Positions 21,820-32,509 of a stretch of 64,000 bases of DNA are shown piece after piece (position 1 is the first letter of the stretch; each line of letters starts with the position of its first letter). The position numbers were made by a program, and so were the translations under genes. This stretch comes from Gambelia wislizenii. Its lineage: Eukaryota > Chordata > Lepidosauria > Squamata > Crotaphytidae. Under the pieces are notes generated by a model, which was not told the DNA's origin, ran no database searches, and worked only from the letters and a program-made list of their open reading frames with translations. The stretch spans positions 277,287,501-277,351,500 of the forward strand of contig JAUMIR010000004.1 of assembly GCA_030847615.1 (NCBI GenBank), read 5' to 3'.

Positions 21820-23870
21820 ATTCCTGTTTCCCCTTGCTGGCTGCCCAGACCCTATTAAGCCCTTAGCTATAGACCGTAGCCTAGCATCTTGGGAAACCTA
21901 CTAGCTATCACAAAGTCCCAACTTCAAAGAAACAAAGTACGGTAAGTCTCTAGCTTGTAGAAGTTGACATACAAGACAAAACATTCAGGCACCATTCTCC
22001 TCAATTGTTTTGAGAAATGAAACTGTTACCATCTTTCAGTATTTAAATCCTGTGAAATCATAGCCATAATCGACCATTTGTGTGCAGTGTTGTATATAGA
22101 GATAAATATGGAGTGAACATTTGTCTGCAGAATAGATTCATTTTGAACCCAGTTTTTACACCTCTGGAATGGTGATTCTATCCCACAGAAAGCAACTGAA
22201 ATATCCAGAACATTAGATTGTGCTTTTTGGGCATGGGCATATCTAATCCCTAATCCCAAGAAACAGGTATAACAAGAGGAATTCATACTTTTTCTTGTTC
22301 ATGAAGTTTTTCATGTACCCTCCCCTACATTTTCCACTTTTTGTAAATAATATAAACTCACTACACAAATGAAGCCCACCATGACACCCAGATTAAATGC
22401 CAAAGTGGCACTGTGGGTAAGCATACATTACATCAGCATTAGACAGTAGCCTATTTCTGTCATGCCTATATGGAAGGGATGAGAGTAGTGTATGACAGCC
22501 CTGCAGTAAAGTCCAGTGTATGTTGTGATTCATTGTACTGAACTTTGGCATTGTGTGCCTCTGGAGAAATGAATTTGGGGTATGAGAAGTAAAGGGCAAT
22601 ACAACAGCTTGAAGGAATCAAGGAAGTGGGGGAAGAAAAATAGCCAGAAGGGCCATTTTGACCATGATCTGGCCCTAGTGGCTGATGCATTGGGGATGCA
22701 AGACATGAAAATATGCAGCATGATGATGTGACACATTAATCCCACCCACAGTGGGAGCATGGAGATAGAAAATTTTGAGAACATGAACAAAAGGTATCAG
22801 CTTCAACCTGAGTAATATAGTATTATATCTAATTCTGAAGTGCATACTCATCTTCAGTGGCCAATCAGCATCTCTCTTCCCTCCTCACATTCCCATCCAG
22901 GTTTGGAGGATATCCTAGCAAGAGACATTCAGTTACCGGTAATCAACAGTTAAGAAATACTGAAGCACCAGTGGGAAACTTGTGGCACTTCAACATGTCT
23001 TGTGACTACAGTTGCCAGCTGCCTTAGCCAGCCTAGCCAACAGTGAGGGATCATGGTGTTGCAGTTCAACCATATCTGGAAGGCCACAAGTTGGCCATTG
23101 CTGTCTTAACTTACCAAGATGAAATGGAAGCAGCATACATAGCCAAGTGAAATGCAAAATTCCCTACTGGCACAAGAAAGCAAAACTTCTGGCTTCTTTA
23201 GTTGGCTGGAACCGGACTATTTCACCACTTTCTTTATCTGCATGTCAAGATGCATGTTTTTAAGCTAGCGTCATCACAGTTAGTCTTTGGGGGAAAGTGC
23301 TTAGAGAGACCACACTGTTCCAAAAGTTCAAAATCTGACTGTCTGCCCAGAATGTGTAGTGTAAAGTATCCTTTTGTTTGCAGCGGCTGTTACATATCAA
23401 AAAGCAATTATGTTTTCAAGATACTCACTGCGTGATTTTTTATCCTAAGGGAAACGAACAAAAATAGCTGCATTAGAGATTTGTTTGTGGGATTTTTCTT
23501 CTTGAAAACATGTACCAGAAAAGAAGACTGCCTAGAACAGTTCCCAGTCTTTACACAGAAAGTGTTTTTGCAGCTTGTATCAATGTAAGAAGCATGCTCT
23601 AGTATTAAAAAGAAAGAAAGTAGAAATATGAAATTTCATGCAATTACATGATCCTCCTGAGCCCTCACATGTCCCAGACAAGAAGTGTCCATACGCTGGA
23701 CAATCTTTATGCTTGAAGGATACCCAATTACCCTACAACAGGAAAGTATAAAAAGGACTTTGCTGTCCTGGGAATGCAACACTGACCAGAAGCCAAATGC
23801 ATAATTTAAGTTTACATAAAACCATGTGCTCATATTTATTCTATTTCCTTAAAACAATAATAAAAAGTCT
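21820..23870. other. Stretch without recognisable gene
   Basis: Short frames on both strands, none with motifs. No SINE or LINE boundary was recognised. Confidence 0.4.
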
Positions 23871-23874
23871 GGAA

Positions 23875-24045
23875 CCCTTTCACACTGCTCAGTTACAGCA
23901 CTATGATTCCGCTCTAGCTGCCATGGTTCCATCCTATGGAAACTCACAATGTGAAGTGTAGGAAGAGGCAGTCAGCAGAGAGCTCCACTACCTCACTAAA
24001 TTACGAACTCCAGGATTCCATAGTATGTTGTCATGGTAGTTAAAG
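23875..24045. mobile_element. MITE of the CACTATGATTCC family
   Basis: CCCTTTCACACTGC, CACTATGATTCCGCTCTA, CCATGGTTCCATCC and the inverted partner CCAGGATTCCATAG, GTCATGGTAGTTAAAG. Same family as 12232-12440 and 28329-28661. Confidence 0.6.
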
Positions 24046-24049
24046 CAAT

Positions 24050-24305
24050 ATATGGGTTCCCCTCCACCCTATCCACAGGGGATATGTTCCCCGATTTACC
24101 ATTTATAAGTGAAACTATGGATAACACCAAACCCTATTAAAATAAAGGATTTCCAGTACAAACATAACATAGAGCTGCACTGAAGGACATAGCTATTCCT
24201 AGAGAGAACACCTCTCTAAGCATTTTCCAGCATGACTCTGGTATGTGTCCCTATATATTTTAGCCATGGATATTGGTTCTGCAGATATGGGGAGCAACCT
24301 ATAAT
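24050..24305. mobile_element. Mariner-type MITE (decayed)
   Basis: Shares with 49817-50084 the phrases AAAATAAAGGA, TTCCAGTA.AAACAT, GCATTTTCCAGCAT and ATGTGTCCCTAT/ATATGTCCCTAT, plus ATCCACAGGGGA at the left. Termini are degraded. Confidence 0.65.
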
Positions 24306-24464
24306 TATGAAAGGACCCCTAGTGACATCTTAGAAACTAGTTTTATTTGGCATAAGTTTTTATGGGCTGCAGCTCATTTTAATTTTTAAGATGCCACTAA
24401 ACTCTTAGTTGCTGTTGGTACAACAGACCAGAGCTTGGAAAAGTTACTTTTTTGGACTGCAACT

Positions 24465-24578
24465 CCAAGAATCCCTCAGACAGCATAGACAGTTACCATG
24501 CACAGATCTCTAATCTACAACTGCCCACTGCAAATAAAAAGTATGTCCAAGTTCAGATACAATGTACCCAATTATGAT
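24465..24578. repeat. Flank shared (inverted) with 30230-30345
   Basis: AAGTATGTCCAAGTTCAGAT, ACAATGTACCCAATTA and CTACAACTGCCCA recur, reverse-complemented, immediately 3' of the CR1-L3 copy at 29605-30225. Confidence 0.8.
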
Positions 24579-24722
24579 TACTATTTATTCTTATTATTCA
24601 TTTAATTTATATGCTGCCTTTCTCTCAGAGTGGGACTGAAGGCAGCTCACAATACAATACAATTTAAAATGATTAAAAACATCACAATTTAAACATTTAA
24701 AATTATTTAAACATATAAAAGT

Positions 24723-24777
24723 TTCGTGGGGTGAGTCCTTCCTGAAACTTCATTTGCAAAGAAAAGCCAGAGAAAAA
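24723..24777 (+). mobile_element. Extreme 5'-truncated RTE-like LINE tail (copy E)
   Basis: About 55 bp: TGAGTCCTTCCTGAAACTTC, ATTTGCAAAGAAAAGCCAGA then GAAAAAG. It interrupts the CR1-L3 3' untranslated sequence, which is continuous in the copy at 30040 (CTTTTATATGTTTTAAATG). ATAAA on both sides (24715-24719, 24779-24783) may be the target duplication. Confidence 0.75.
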
Positions 24778-25415
24778 GATAAATGTTAAAAAATAAAAAT
24801 AAAATAAAAATGCACCCCAGTAAAAAGCTTCTGTGGGCACAACTACATAGCCTGCTTGAATAAAAATGTCTTTGCCTGCCAGCGAAAGGAAAGCAAGGAG
24901 GGGATTAGCCTAGCCTTCCATGAAAGGGAGTTCCAGAGGGTGGGAGCAACCACTGAGAAGGCTTTCTCTCGTGTCCTCACCAAGTGAGCCTATGATGGTG
25001 GTGGGACCAAGAGAAAGCCTTCTCCTGAAGTTCTTAGAACACTTGCAGGTTCATATGGGGAGATACAGTCTTCCAGATAGTCTGGACCCAAGTTGTATAG
25101 GGCTTGATAGGTCATGACCAACACTTTAAATTGTGCCCGGAAATGAACCAGTAGCCAGTGAAGCTATTTTAACGAGGGAGTTATATGCTTCCCATAACTG
25201 GCCCTAGTCAGTTTTCTGACCACAGCATTCTGGAACCACTGAAGTTTCCAAACAGTTTCCAAAGGCAGCCCCATGTAGAGTGCAATAGTCCAAACAGGAT
25301 GTAATCAAGGCATGTGTCACCATTCTTCTTCTTCTTATTATTAGTAAAGTTTATTTCTAGAGCGCTAGTCAGCTCTGGCATCTGAAGGAAATGGACACAG
25401 CTGGCACACTAGTTT

Positions 25416-26428
25416 GTTTTTTTAAATAAAATATCTTTATTAGTTTTACATATATATATGAAAACAAAAAACAAAGACAAACTAATAACATACATAATGA
25501 TATAACTTCAAACGACTCCCTCCCCTACCCGCCCCTCCCCTAAAATTGTCTTCCCACTGTTCTCTGTGTGTTTTCCTAGTTCATAATTATATATCTCCTC
25601 CCTTTCCATATCTCTCATTATTTACATCATTATTTTTCATTTGTTTTCCTCTGAGTTTATCAATATACTTCCCATTTTTCACATTTGTATCGTCAATTTT
25701 TTTCAAACATCTCTCTTCAGTCTCATATTATTATCTAGTAAGATATAACATAATATGATATAGTAATTTCATCTAATAACATTAATTAAGATACAATAGT
25801 CAAATATTCAAGTGTCTAAATATTTAAATAATTAGCTATCAAATCCCATAATGGCTATCTCTCCATTTTCTTTTTTTACATATTCTATAACCGGCTCCCA
25901 TGTTTTCCTATACATATCAATTGTTTTATTCCTCACTAAGTTTGAGAGTTTATCCATAGATGCAAATTCAATAACTTTCTGTATCCAGTCCTGAAAAGAT
26001 GGTATTTCTTTGGTTTTCCATTTTCTTGCATAAACTATCCTTGCTGCAGTAATTAAATAACAGATTAGGTTTCTATGTTTTTTTTTCTATTTTATTGTTT
26101 AAATTCACCATGTTTAGTAGATATAGTTCCGGTCTTTTATGCAATTTAGCCCCCAATATTTTTTCTATCCACCTATTAATTTTAAACCAAAATCTCTTTG
26201 CCCTTTTACATTTCCACCACATGTGGAAAAAAGAATCTATTTGGTTTTGGCATTTCCAACATAGATTTGATACGCCTTTATACATTTTGGCCAGTTTCAA
26301 TGGGGATAGGTACCATTTATACATCATTTTGTAAAAGTTTTCTTTCAGATTATATGAAAATGTGAATTTCAGACCTTGATTCCAAACCGCCTCCCATTGT
26401 TCCATATATATTTGATATCCCAAGTTTT
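25416..26428 (-). mobile_element. 5'-truncated L1 insertion
   Basis: Flanked by perfect 16-bp repeats GCTGGCACACTAGTTT at 25400-25415 and 26429-26444. The minus-strand 3' end carries AATAAA and an A-rich tail (TTTTTTTAAATAAAATATC on the plus strand). It carries the C-terminal part of L1 ORF2. The insertion splits a CR1-L3 coding frame. Confidence 0.9.
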
Positions 26429-26430
26429 GC
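26073..26430 (-). pseudogene. L1 ORF2 C-terminal fragment
   Basis: Roughly 110 residues of the C-terminal part of L1 ORF2. FYKMMYKWYLSPLKLAKMYK precedes a cysteine motif, CWKC...FFHMWWKCKRAKRFW (C-x2-C and H-x4-C), characteristic of L1 ORF2 C-termini. The frame is fused at its start to the CR1 residues that precede the insertion point (about 26522-26445). It is a 5'-truncated copy with no endonuclease or reverse transcriptase. Confidence 0.85.
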
Positions 26431-26444
26431 TGGCACACTAGTTT

Positions 26445-27170
26445 TAACTGTGCAAATGCACTCCTGGCCACTGCTGAAACCTGGGCATCCAGGCTCAGAG
26501 CTGAGTCCAGAAGAACACCCAAGCTGCGATCCTGATATTTCAGGGGAAGTGTGACCCCATCTCACACAGGCAGAGTCCCTATTCCCCGATCTACCTTTCG
26601 ACTGACCAGAAGCAGCTTTGTCTTGTCTAGATTAAGTTTCAATTTGTTTTCCCTCATCCAGTCCATTACTAGTAACAGACGGTGGTTCAGTACCGAGACA
26701 GTTTCCTTGGAATCAGATGGGAAGGAGAGATAGAGTTGAGTGTCATCAACATATTGGTGACACCAAACCCCAAAACTCAGGATGACCTCTCCCAGGGGTT
26801 TAATGTAGATGTTAAACAGCATGGGGGTCTCCTATTCGATGCCCTGGCCATTGACCTGTGGGGTCTCTCAGGGTTGTGAGAGGCCCCATGGGCCAATGGC
26901 CAGGGCATCGAACAGGAGTCCCCCAATACCAACCTCTGAGTTTGCCCCACCAAGAAGGACCAGAACCACTGCATAACAATGCCCCCAAATCCCATCCCAG
27001 AGAGGCAGCCCAGAAGGATGCCATGGTTGATAGTATCAAAAGCCACTAAGAGGTCTAGCAGAACCAACAGGGACAAACTCCAGCTGTCCCCCTTTATAGG
27101 TCATCCACCAAAGCAACCAAAGCTGTCTCCATCCCGTAACCAGACTTGAAGCCAGACTGAAATGAATCTT
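26445..27170 (-). pseudogene. CR1-L3 reverse transcriptase fragment
   Basis: From the N-terminal side: LLVLLDLLVAFDTINHGILL (motif A; 27076-27017), WFWSFLVGQTQRLVLGDSC, then the place where motif B (GVPQGS) should be, which is replaced by an inverted duplication. [19 protein letters not shown] and [18 protein letters not shown] follow (motif C, YVDD), then [20 protein letters not shown] and MGVLLDSALSLDAQVSAVAR. The YVDD catalytic pair is intact, but the frame shifts and the motif B lesion make it non-functional. Confidence 0.8.
26823..26924. repeat. Snap-back inverted duplication inside CR1-L3
   Basis: Arms of about 48 bp, GGGGGTCTCCTATTCGATGC...GGGGTCTCTCA and the complement TGAGAGGCCCC...GCATCGAACAGGAGTCCCCC, with a 6-bp loop (GGGTTG). 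It lies exactly where the reverse-transcriptase motif B should be. Confidence 0.9.
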
Positions 27171-27179
27171 AATAATCTG

Positions 27180-28325
27180 TGTCATCCAGAAACCACAGGG
27201 ATAGGGGACAGCTCAAAGCAAGGAATGAGCTCATCTGCCCCTCCCTCCTTCCTTCCTCTACTTGTTTAGCTTGAGGAAAGTTTGCAGTTTATTAAACCAT
27301 AGTTTCCCATTAAGTCCAAACTGGGAAAAATTCAATTTAATTGCTTGTTTCAAACCCAGTTTGAAAACTTGAGCATATGGGAATACATTTGAACTGGGCC
27401 CCCATGTGTGTTTATGGATTCATATGCAGGAGCACACTAAAAAGCAGTACTGTACTCTGCTTTAGCTGAGTGCAGGAAGAGATGGATGGAATCCACCTGA
27501 AACCAGAGAACAGATGTAGATTCAATTTCTTAAAATCCCGAAATGAGCATAATTTGAACAGATTTAGCTGAGCATAGAGATTAAATATAAATTCATGAAA
27601 TGAAGTGGCTTGTACTCTTAAAGTTATCATAGCATATTCTACGACTAGCATTATGCTGCAGAACTGTACACAATCTGGGAAGAAGCAGCAAGTACAAAGT
27701 AGCACACCCTGGAACTGTCCTTATTTGGCAGGGACAGTCACACTTAATGCTCTGCCATCCCACTTTTTCAGCTGCTTTTAACATGCCCCAGCTTCTTTCT
27801 CCTCTTTCCACTTTCTCCCTTGGACCTCAGCTTGCTTCCATTGCTGCAAACTGACTTCAAAGTGCAAAAGTAGTTTACACTCAATTATTCAAGTGGCCCA
27901 GTGAGGCAGAAGAGCCCCGGAGGCAGCCAGTGCTGGCCAAAGGAGCCAGTCAGCAAGCCAGCCAGTGATCTGCTTAGACACCCTACCAGCCAGCTGATAT
28001 GTAAGCTATGCATCATATATATCAGTCCTTTCCAAGCATTTACTTCCCATACTGGTGTTGTTCCTACCTGTGGGAAATCCTTGCTTGGTAGGCAGCAGAG
28101 GGAAGAAGGCAGGCAGAAGCAGTGACCTCATTCCCCCTGATCTGCCAGTTTTGACTCCCCTCTTACTACTCTTTAGTTATAAATGGCAGTGGGTGTGGCG
28201 CCTGGGGAGCTAGAAACAAGGCCCCTTAGCTGCTTGCCTGCTGAGTCCTCAAAGCAACCCCCAGGTGTTCCATTCCTCCATAACTCTTCCCCACCTCCTC
28301 CAGCACCTTCTTCCCGTTTTCACTT
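27180..28325. other. Stretch without recognisable gene
   Basis: Frames at 27412-27705 and 27593-27811 (minus) and 27901-28125 (plus) show no domain signals. Confidence 0.4.
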
Positions 28326-28328
28326 TGA

Positions 28329-28661
28329 GCCTTTTCACACTACACAATTATAGCAGTATGATTCCACTTTAACTGCTCTGCATCTTATGGAATCCTGGGG
28401 TTTGTAGTATGGTGAGATACTGGAGCTCTCTGGGCATGTTAAATGTGTGTGTGCAAGTTGCTTGTCGACTTATGGTGACTCCATGAATTTCATAGGGTTT
28501 TCTTAGGCAAGGCATACTCAGAGGTGGTTTTGCCAGTTCCTTCCTCTGAAATATAGCCTAGAGCATCCCTTCCTAAATACCCCTTCCTAAACTGCATAGG
28601 ATGTTGCCATGGCAGATAAAAAGGAATCACAGAGCTCTAATTGTGTAGTGTGAAAGGGTTC
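28329..28661. mobile_element. MITE with TTTCACACTACACAATTA termini, split by a SINE
   Basis: Left end CCTTTTCACACTACACAATT, right end the complement (ATTGTGTAGTGTGAAAGGG). Internal inverted blocks are AGTATGATTCCACTTTAACT and ATAGGATGTTGCCATGGCAG. A SINE piece at 28446-28560 sits in the middle. Related copies at 12232 and 23875. Confidence 0.75.
28446..28560 (-). mobile_element. SINE 3' domain fragment
   Basis: GCAAGTTGCTTGTCGACTTA, TGGTGACTCCATGAATTTCA, TAGGGTTTTCTTAGGCAAGG and GCCAGTTCCTTCCTCTGAA are conserved phrases of squamate SINEs with this body, read on the minus strand. The tRNA-like head is absent. Confidence 0.65.
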
Positions 28662-28669
28662 TCATTCCT

Positions 28670-29600
28670 TTCCCTCCTTAGGGAAGTGGCCAGATTGCCA
28701 AGGAGTCTCCAGGCTAGCTGTATTTGAACATCACAGTGCTGTTTCCTCTTCCTCAAAAAAATGAAACAAAACGCACATAGTCCTGATGCTCTAGCTGACG
28801 CTACTCACACACCTCAGTCCAAAGCAGGTAATGAGGACAGAGGAAAAGAAGGACTAGAAGGCGTATTCCAAGAAGTTTTGGCCCATGACATTACTAAGGC
28901 CAGTGTCACCCCTCCCTGCGATGGTGTCATCTGGTGCGGTTCAGCCTCTCTGCACTCCCCTAGTGCCATCACTGGTTTTGGTCATGTATCTGCAGCACAA
29001 CATGGCTGCCCCACACTCTCTCTTTCTTATAGCATTTAACAGCTGCAACTACAACTCAGATGAACCCCTGAGGGGTTGTCTAAATGGTTGGGGGGAAAAA
29101 CCCTCATGGAATTTGCTGGGGATACAACCTGTCTAAATGGGATCCCACATCAATCCACAGTATTTGGAAGGAGAGGGGGCCAAAACGCCCAAAACGGCAA
29201 AAACAACACTGGAAAAGCCTTTGCGGCTTTCCCTGTAGTTTTTTTAGAACAGTGAGGGAGTGCATATTCCCGCTTGTTAGGACAAGTGCTCACTTTGAAT
29301 TTCTTCCCCATAGAAAAGGATGTGCAAAGCTGATTGGCCAGGTGAGTGTGGGGGCGGGTCTTGCTAACAGGGCATGCATCTGCTGCCAGAATGTTGAATT
29401 TTCACCTTAGTGAGCGATCACTAAGGCGATAAAATGGGGTGTTTTTTTTTTTGTCCTTTTAACTTGAAAACTCATTCTATCACTCCAGCACACCTTAGAC
29501 AATTAAAAAAAATGGTGGCAGTGAATTACTAACATGAGTAAATCACTTGCAGCCACCATCTGGCACACGAAGCTTCTGGGTACTTCTGGGGCCAAAGACA
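28670..29600. other. Stretch without supported gene
   Basis: A possible MITE end GGGGTTGTCTAAATGGTTGG at 29070 resembles the TTGTCTACAC-type termini, but a partner end was not established. Open frames here are GC-biased and unsupported. Confidence 0.35.
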
Positions 29601-29604
29601 CTGT

Positions 29605-30225
29605 CAAGAGAAGGCACTGCTGACTGGGGCCACTTATAGGGAGCATATAACTCCCTCGTTAAAACAGCTTCACTGGCTACTGGTTTGTTTCCGGGCACAA
29701 TTTAAAGTGCTGGCCATGACCTATAAAGCCCTATACAGCTTGGGTCCAGACTATCTGGAAGATTGTATCTCCCCATATGAACCTGCAAGGGTTCTAAGAA
29801 CTTCAGGAGAAGGCTTTTTCTTGGTCCCACCACCATCCCAGGCTCGCTTGGTGAGGACACAAGAGAGAGCCTTCTCAGTGGTTGCTCCCACCCTCTGGAA
29901 ATCCCTTCCACGTGAGGCTAGTCTAGTCCCCTCCTTGCTTTCCTTTCGCCAGCAGGCAAAAACATTTTTATTCAAGCAGGCTTTTCATATGTAGCTGTGC
30001 CCACAGAGGGTTTTTACTGGGGTGTGGTTTTATTTTATTTTTATTTTTTTTAACTTTTATATGTTTTAAATGATTTTAAATGTTTAAATTGTGATGCTTT
30101 TAATCGTTTTAAATTGTATTGTATTTTAAATTGTATTGTATTGTGAGATGCCTTCGGTCCCACTCTGAGAGAAAGGCAGCATATAAATTAAATGAATAAT
30201 AACAATAATAATAATAAATAGTAAT
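29605..30225 (+). mobile_element. CR1-L3 LINE, 5'-truncated
   Basis: Plus-strand copy of the 3' end. A frame at 29707-29994 reads MTYKALYSLGPDYLEDCISP, RTQERAFSVVAPTLWKSLP and REASLVPSLLSFRQQAKTFL, the C-terminal end of CR1-L3 proteins. The 3' untranslated end reaches GAAAGGCAGCATATAAATTA and an (AAT)n tail. It closely matches 24580-25250 in opposite orientation. Confidence 0.85.
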
Positions 30226-30229
30226 AATA

Positions 30230-30345
30230 ATTGGGTACATTGTATCTGAACTTGGACATACTTTTTATTTGCAATGGGCAGTTGTAGATTAGTGCTCCAT
30301 GCACGATAACTGTCCATGCTGTCTGAGGGATGAGGGGATGAAAGT
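30230..30345. repeat. Flank shared (inverted) with 24465-24578
   Basis: See the partner entry. The shared sequence continues about 110 bp past the CR1 (AAT)n tail to CCATGCTGTCTGAGGGAT. Confidence 0.8.
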
Positions 30346-30573
30346 GAAAATTTTAACATAAGACACTAAGATTAACTTGAAGTAAAAAGGTCTTGAATAT
30401 ATCTTGAAGAGTTCTGCTGAGGGTTGATGTGCAAGAGTATAGGGGCTCCTTTAGGCACAACTCAGGAAAAGTGCATGAGAAGGAACAAGGCCAGCCCTAT
30501 CAACAAGTACAGGGAGATGGTGGTCTCAGGTAGCAGATTCTGGGTACCATGAAAAGAGAACCAATTTGTTAGA

Positions 30574-30890
30574 GGCTTATCACATGAGGGAAGGGAAGCG
30601 GCAGCACAGCCCAATAATAGCACCTCCCACCTTGCCTTATCGCATGACGCTGGCGTTCTACAGCTGTTCTTCCATTCCAGTTCCACAGAAGATGGTGGTA
30701 AATGTGACTCTTTTTTCTAACTGGAAAAATCTATTAGAGAGAAGACTCCTGTCTCCCACTGTCTCCCACAGGACTGCAACGGAAAAACAGCTGTTGAATG
30801 CTGACATCATGCGATAAGGCAAGGCAGGCAGCACTATTATCAGGCTGTACTGCTGTTTCCCTTCTCTCATGCAATAAACCTTAGTTATTA
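30574..30890. mobile_element. Inverted-repeat element, about 317 bp
   Basis: Arms of about 140 bp. The left begins GGCTTATCACATGAGGGAAG; the right ends with the complement of GGTTTATTGCATGAGAGAAG. Matching inner blocks are CCTTGCCTTATCGCATGA and TCATGCGATAAGGCAAGG, and ACAGCTGTTCTTCC and GGAAAAACAGCTGT. Flanks TTAGA (30569-30573) and TTAGT (30891-30895) may be a target duplication. No protein. Confidence 0.8.
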
Positions 30891-31065
30891 GTTTCTTACT
30901 ATTCTGGGTTTTTTTTCTGACGGAGAGATTGGGAGAGGTACTTGATTGTGGGATTCTTCTGGCTCAGGAACCAAAATAACTTGGTTGGGCTTGGCTGCTT
31001 GGGTACTACTAAGTACCATGACATTCTGAACCAATCAGAACCTGTTTGAAAATAACAAGCAATAC

Positions 31066-31561
31066 AGTTATCCTTCCATATTTGCTGGGTTAGGGGCAGA
31101 GCACCATCGCAAAAATGGGAAAAAATGCAAATAAGTTAAACCCTGCCCCCAACATGCATACTACACTACAGTATTGCAGACTCCTCTCCCACCAACAGGA
31201 CTGCCAATACCTGCCACTGTGGTAGCAACACCTGTCCCCGGGCACACAAACCATGCCCTTCACCCACACTCACCTACCCGCCAGCTTTCCCTCCCTCTGC
31301 CCTGCCAACAACACAACTCTGTCTTGCTTTCTTACCTTGCACCAAAACTGTGCTGCCCATTTAAAACAGTAAGGTTTAAAGTAATGGGCAGTGATGTTTT
31401 GGTGCAAAGTAAGAAAGCAAGTTGGAATGTTTTGTTGCCACGAAAGGAGGAGAGAGGAAGAGGGTGGGGTCTTGAAGTTTGAGCTAGTTGAGCAGCAGCT
31501 ACAAACTGCAAATATGCAAAACCACAAATATGAAATACGCAAATATGAAGGGACAACTGTA
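31066..31561. mobile_element. Mariner-type MITE
   Basis: Ends TACAGTTATCCTTCCATATT and the complement of TACAGTTGTCCCTTCATATT, starting and finishing in TA. The interior has inverted blocks (TTGCTTTCTTACCTTGCACC and its near-complement at 31405-31425). About 495 bp, non-coding. Confidence 0.8.
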
Positions 31562-31564
31562 TTT

Positions 31565-32360
31565 TCAACACCAAGTTGCTGCCATAGTCCATTTCCAAGA
31601 GTAGAGTGTGCTGCAAGCAGAATTTGCTTGTGCTAGCAAGGATAATTTACAAATCCAAGTCGTATCCAAGTAAATACCTGGTGTATAGATATAGCATGTA
31701 TAAAAACACTTGCTCACATATACCACACCCACCCCACTCCTTGCAGTCATGCCTATTTACAGTATACATGAGAGTGTATATTATGAGGCAGATCCCAAGT
31801 TGCAAATTTATACTGGTGCCTCAAAATGATGCTTAAGCTTACTGAACACATGATTCTTGTAAAACAGATGAAACAGTGTAAAAGACAGTTTTTGTATCAG
31901 GCTCTTACTCAGCCTACAGCATCATGCCATCATTGTTTGTTTCTCTTACACCTTAAAAAGAAATAAGACAAAGATGCTTACTGGGTTTACAAGCATCTCA
32001 TTTCCTTTGTGTCCAGTCCTTTAAAAAAAGTTTATGGTGCATGTTAAACTGAAACACTGATCTCTATATATAATTATAGAACATAAGGGAAAGATCACTT
32101 GAGAGAAGCTCTCTGCATGTGTTCAGCCTGTTCATGTGAAGGCTAAAAGTGGGGAGGAAATGTGGGTACACATAGAAGCCCTGCTCCCAATGCCCTCATC
32201 TTTTCAGCCTCTAACCTTTTGGTACTGAGGAAGAAGGTCTGCAGGGACATTTACCTGTCAGCAGAAGTCTCCCTACAATCAGAAACACTGATTTATCAGG
32301 GCTCCAAATCCCACAGTGGTAGGATTCAAATACACAAATTTACATATCCTCTCCAACAGG
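31565..32360. other. Stretch without recognisable gene
   Basis: Only short frames. Nothing was recognised up to the Penelope-like fragment at 32360. Confidence 0.4.
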
Positions 32361-32399
32361 GGCTCACAGTATATCAACCCCCTACACATTCCTACCCAA

Positions 32400-32455
32400 C
32401 CATTATCTGAAGATGCCACGTACAGATGCAGGTGAAACATCAGGAATAAACTCTT
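32400..32455 (+). ncRNA. Decayed hammerhead-ribozyme-like motif (Penelope-type repeat)
   Basis: CTGAAGA (32407-32413) fits the CUGANGA core. It is followed by a damaged stem II (ATGCCACG..GATGCAGGT), GAAA at 32434-32437 and ATC at 32439-32441, an allowed NUH cleavage triplet. The surrounding phrase (CTACACATTCCTACCCAACC upstream, GCCTCACAGCCCAGAAAA downstream) also surrounds the better motif at 44764. Activity is unlikely here because stem II is broken. Confidence 0.5.
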
Positions 32456-32509
32456 GCAGAACATGGCCTCACAGCCCAGAAAAAAAACCACAGCAAACCT
32501 ATGGCTTCT

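Larger units (their letters stand above)
24580..27170 (-). mobile_element. CR1-L3 LINE, interrupted by L1 and a LINE tail
   Basis: Reading the minus strand from 27170: reverse-transcriptase coding (to 26445), L1 insertion (26428-25416), more 3' coding, then a 3' untranslated end down to 24580 with GCATATAAATTAAATGAATA. A 55-bp piece of the RTE-like LINE sits at 24723-24777. An inverted snap-back lies at 26823-26924. About 1.5 kb of CR1 sequence remains once insertions are removed. Confidence 0.8.
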
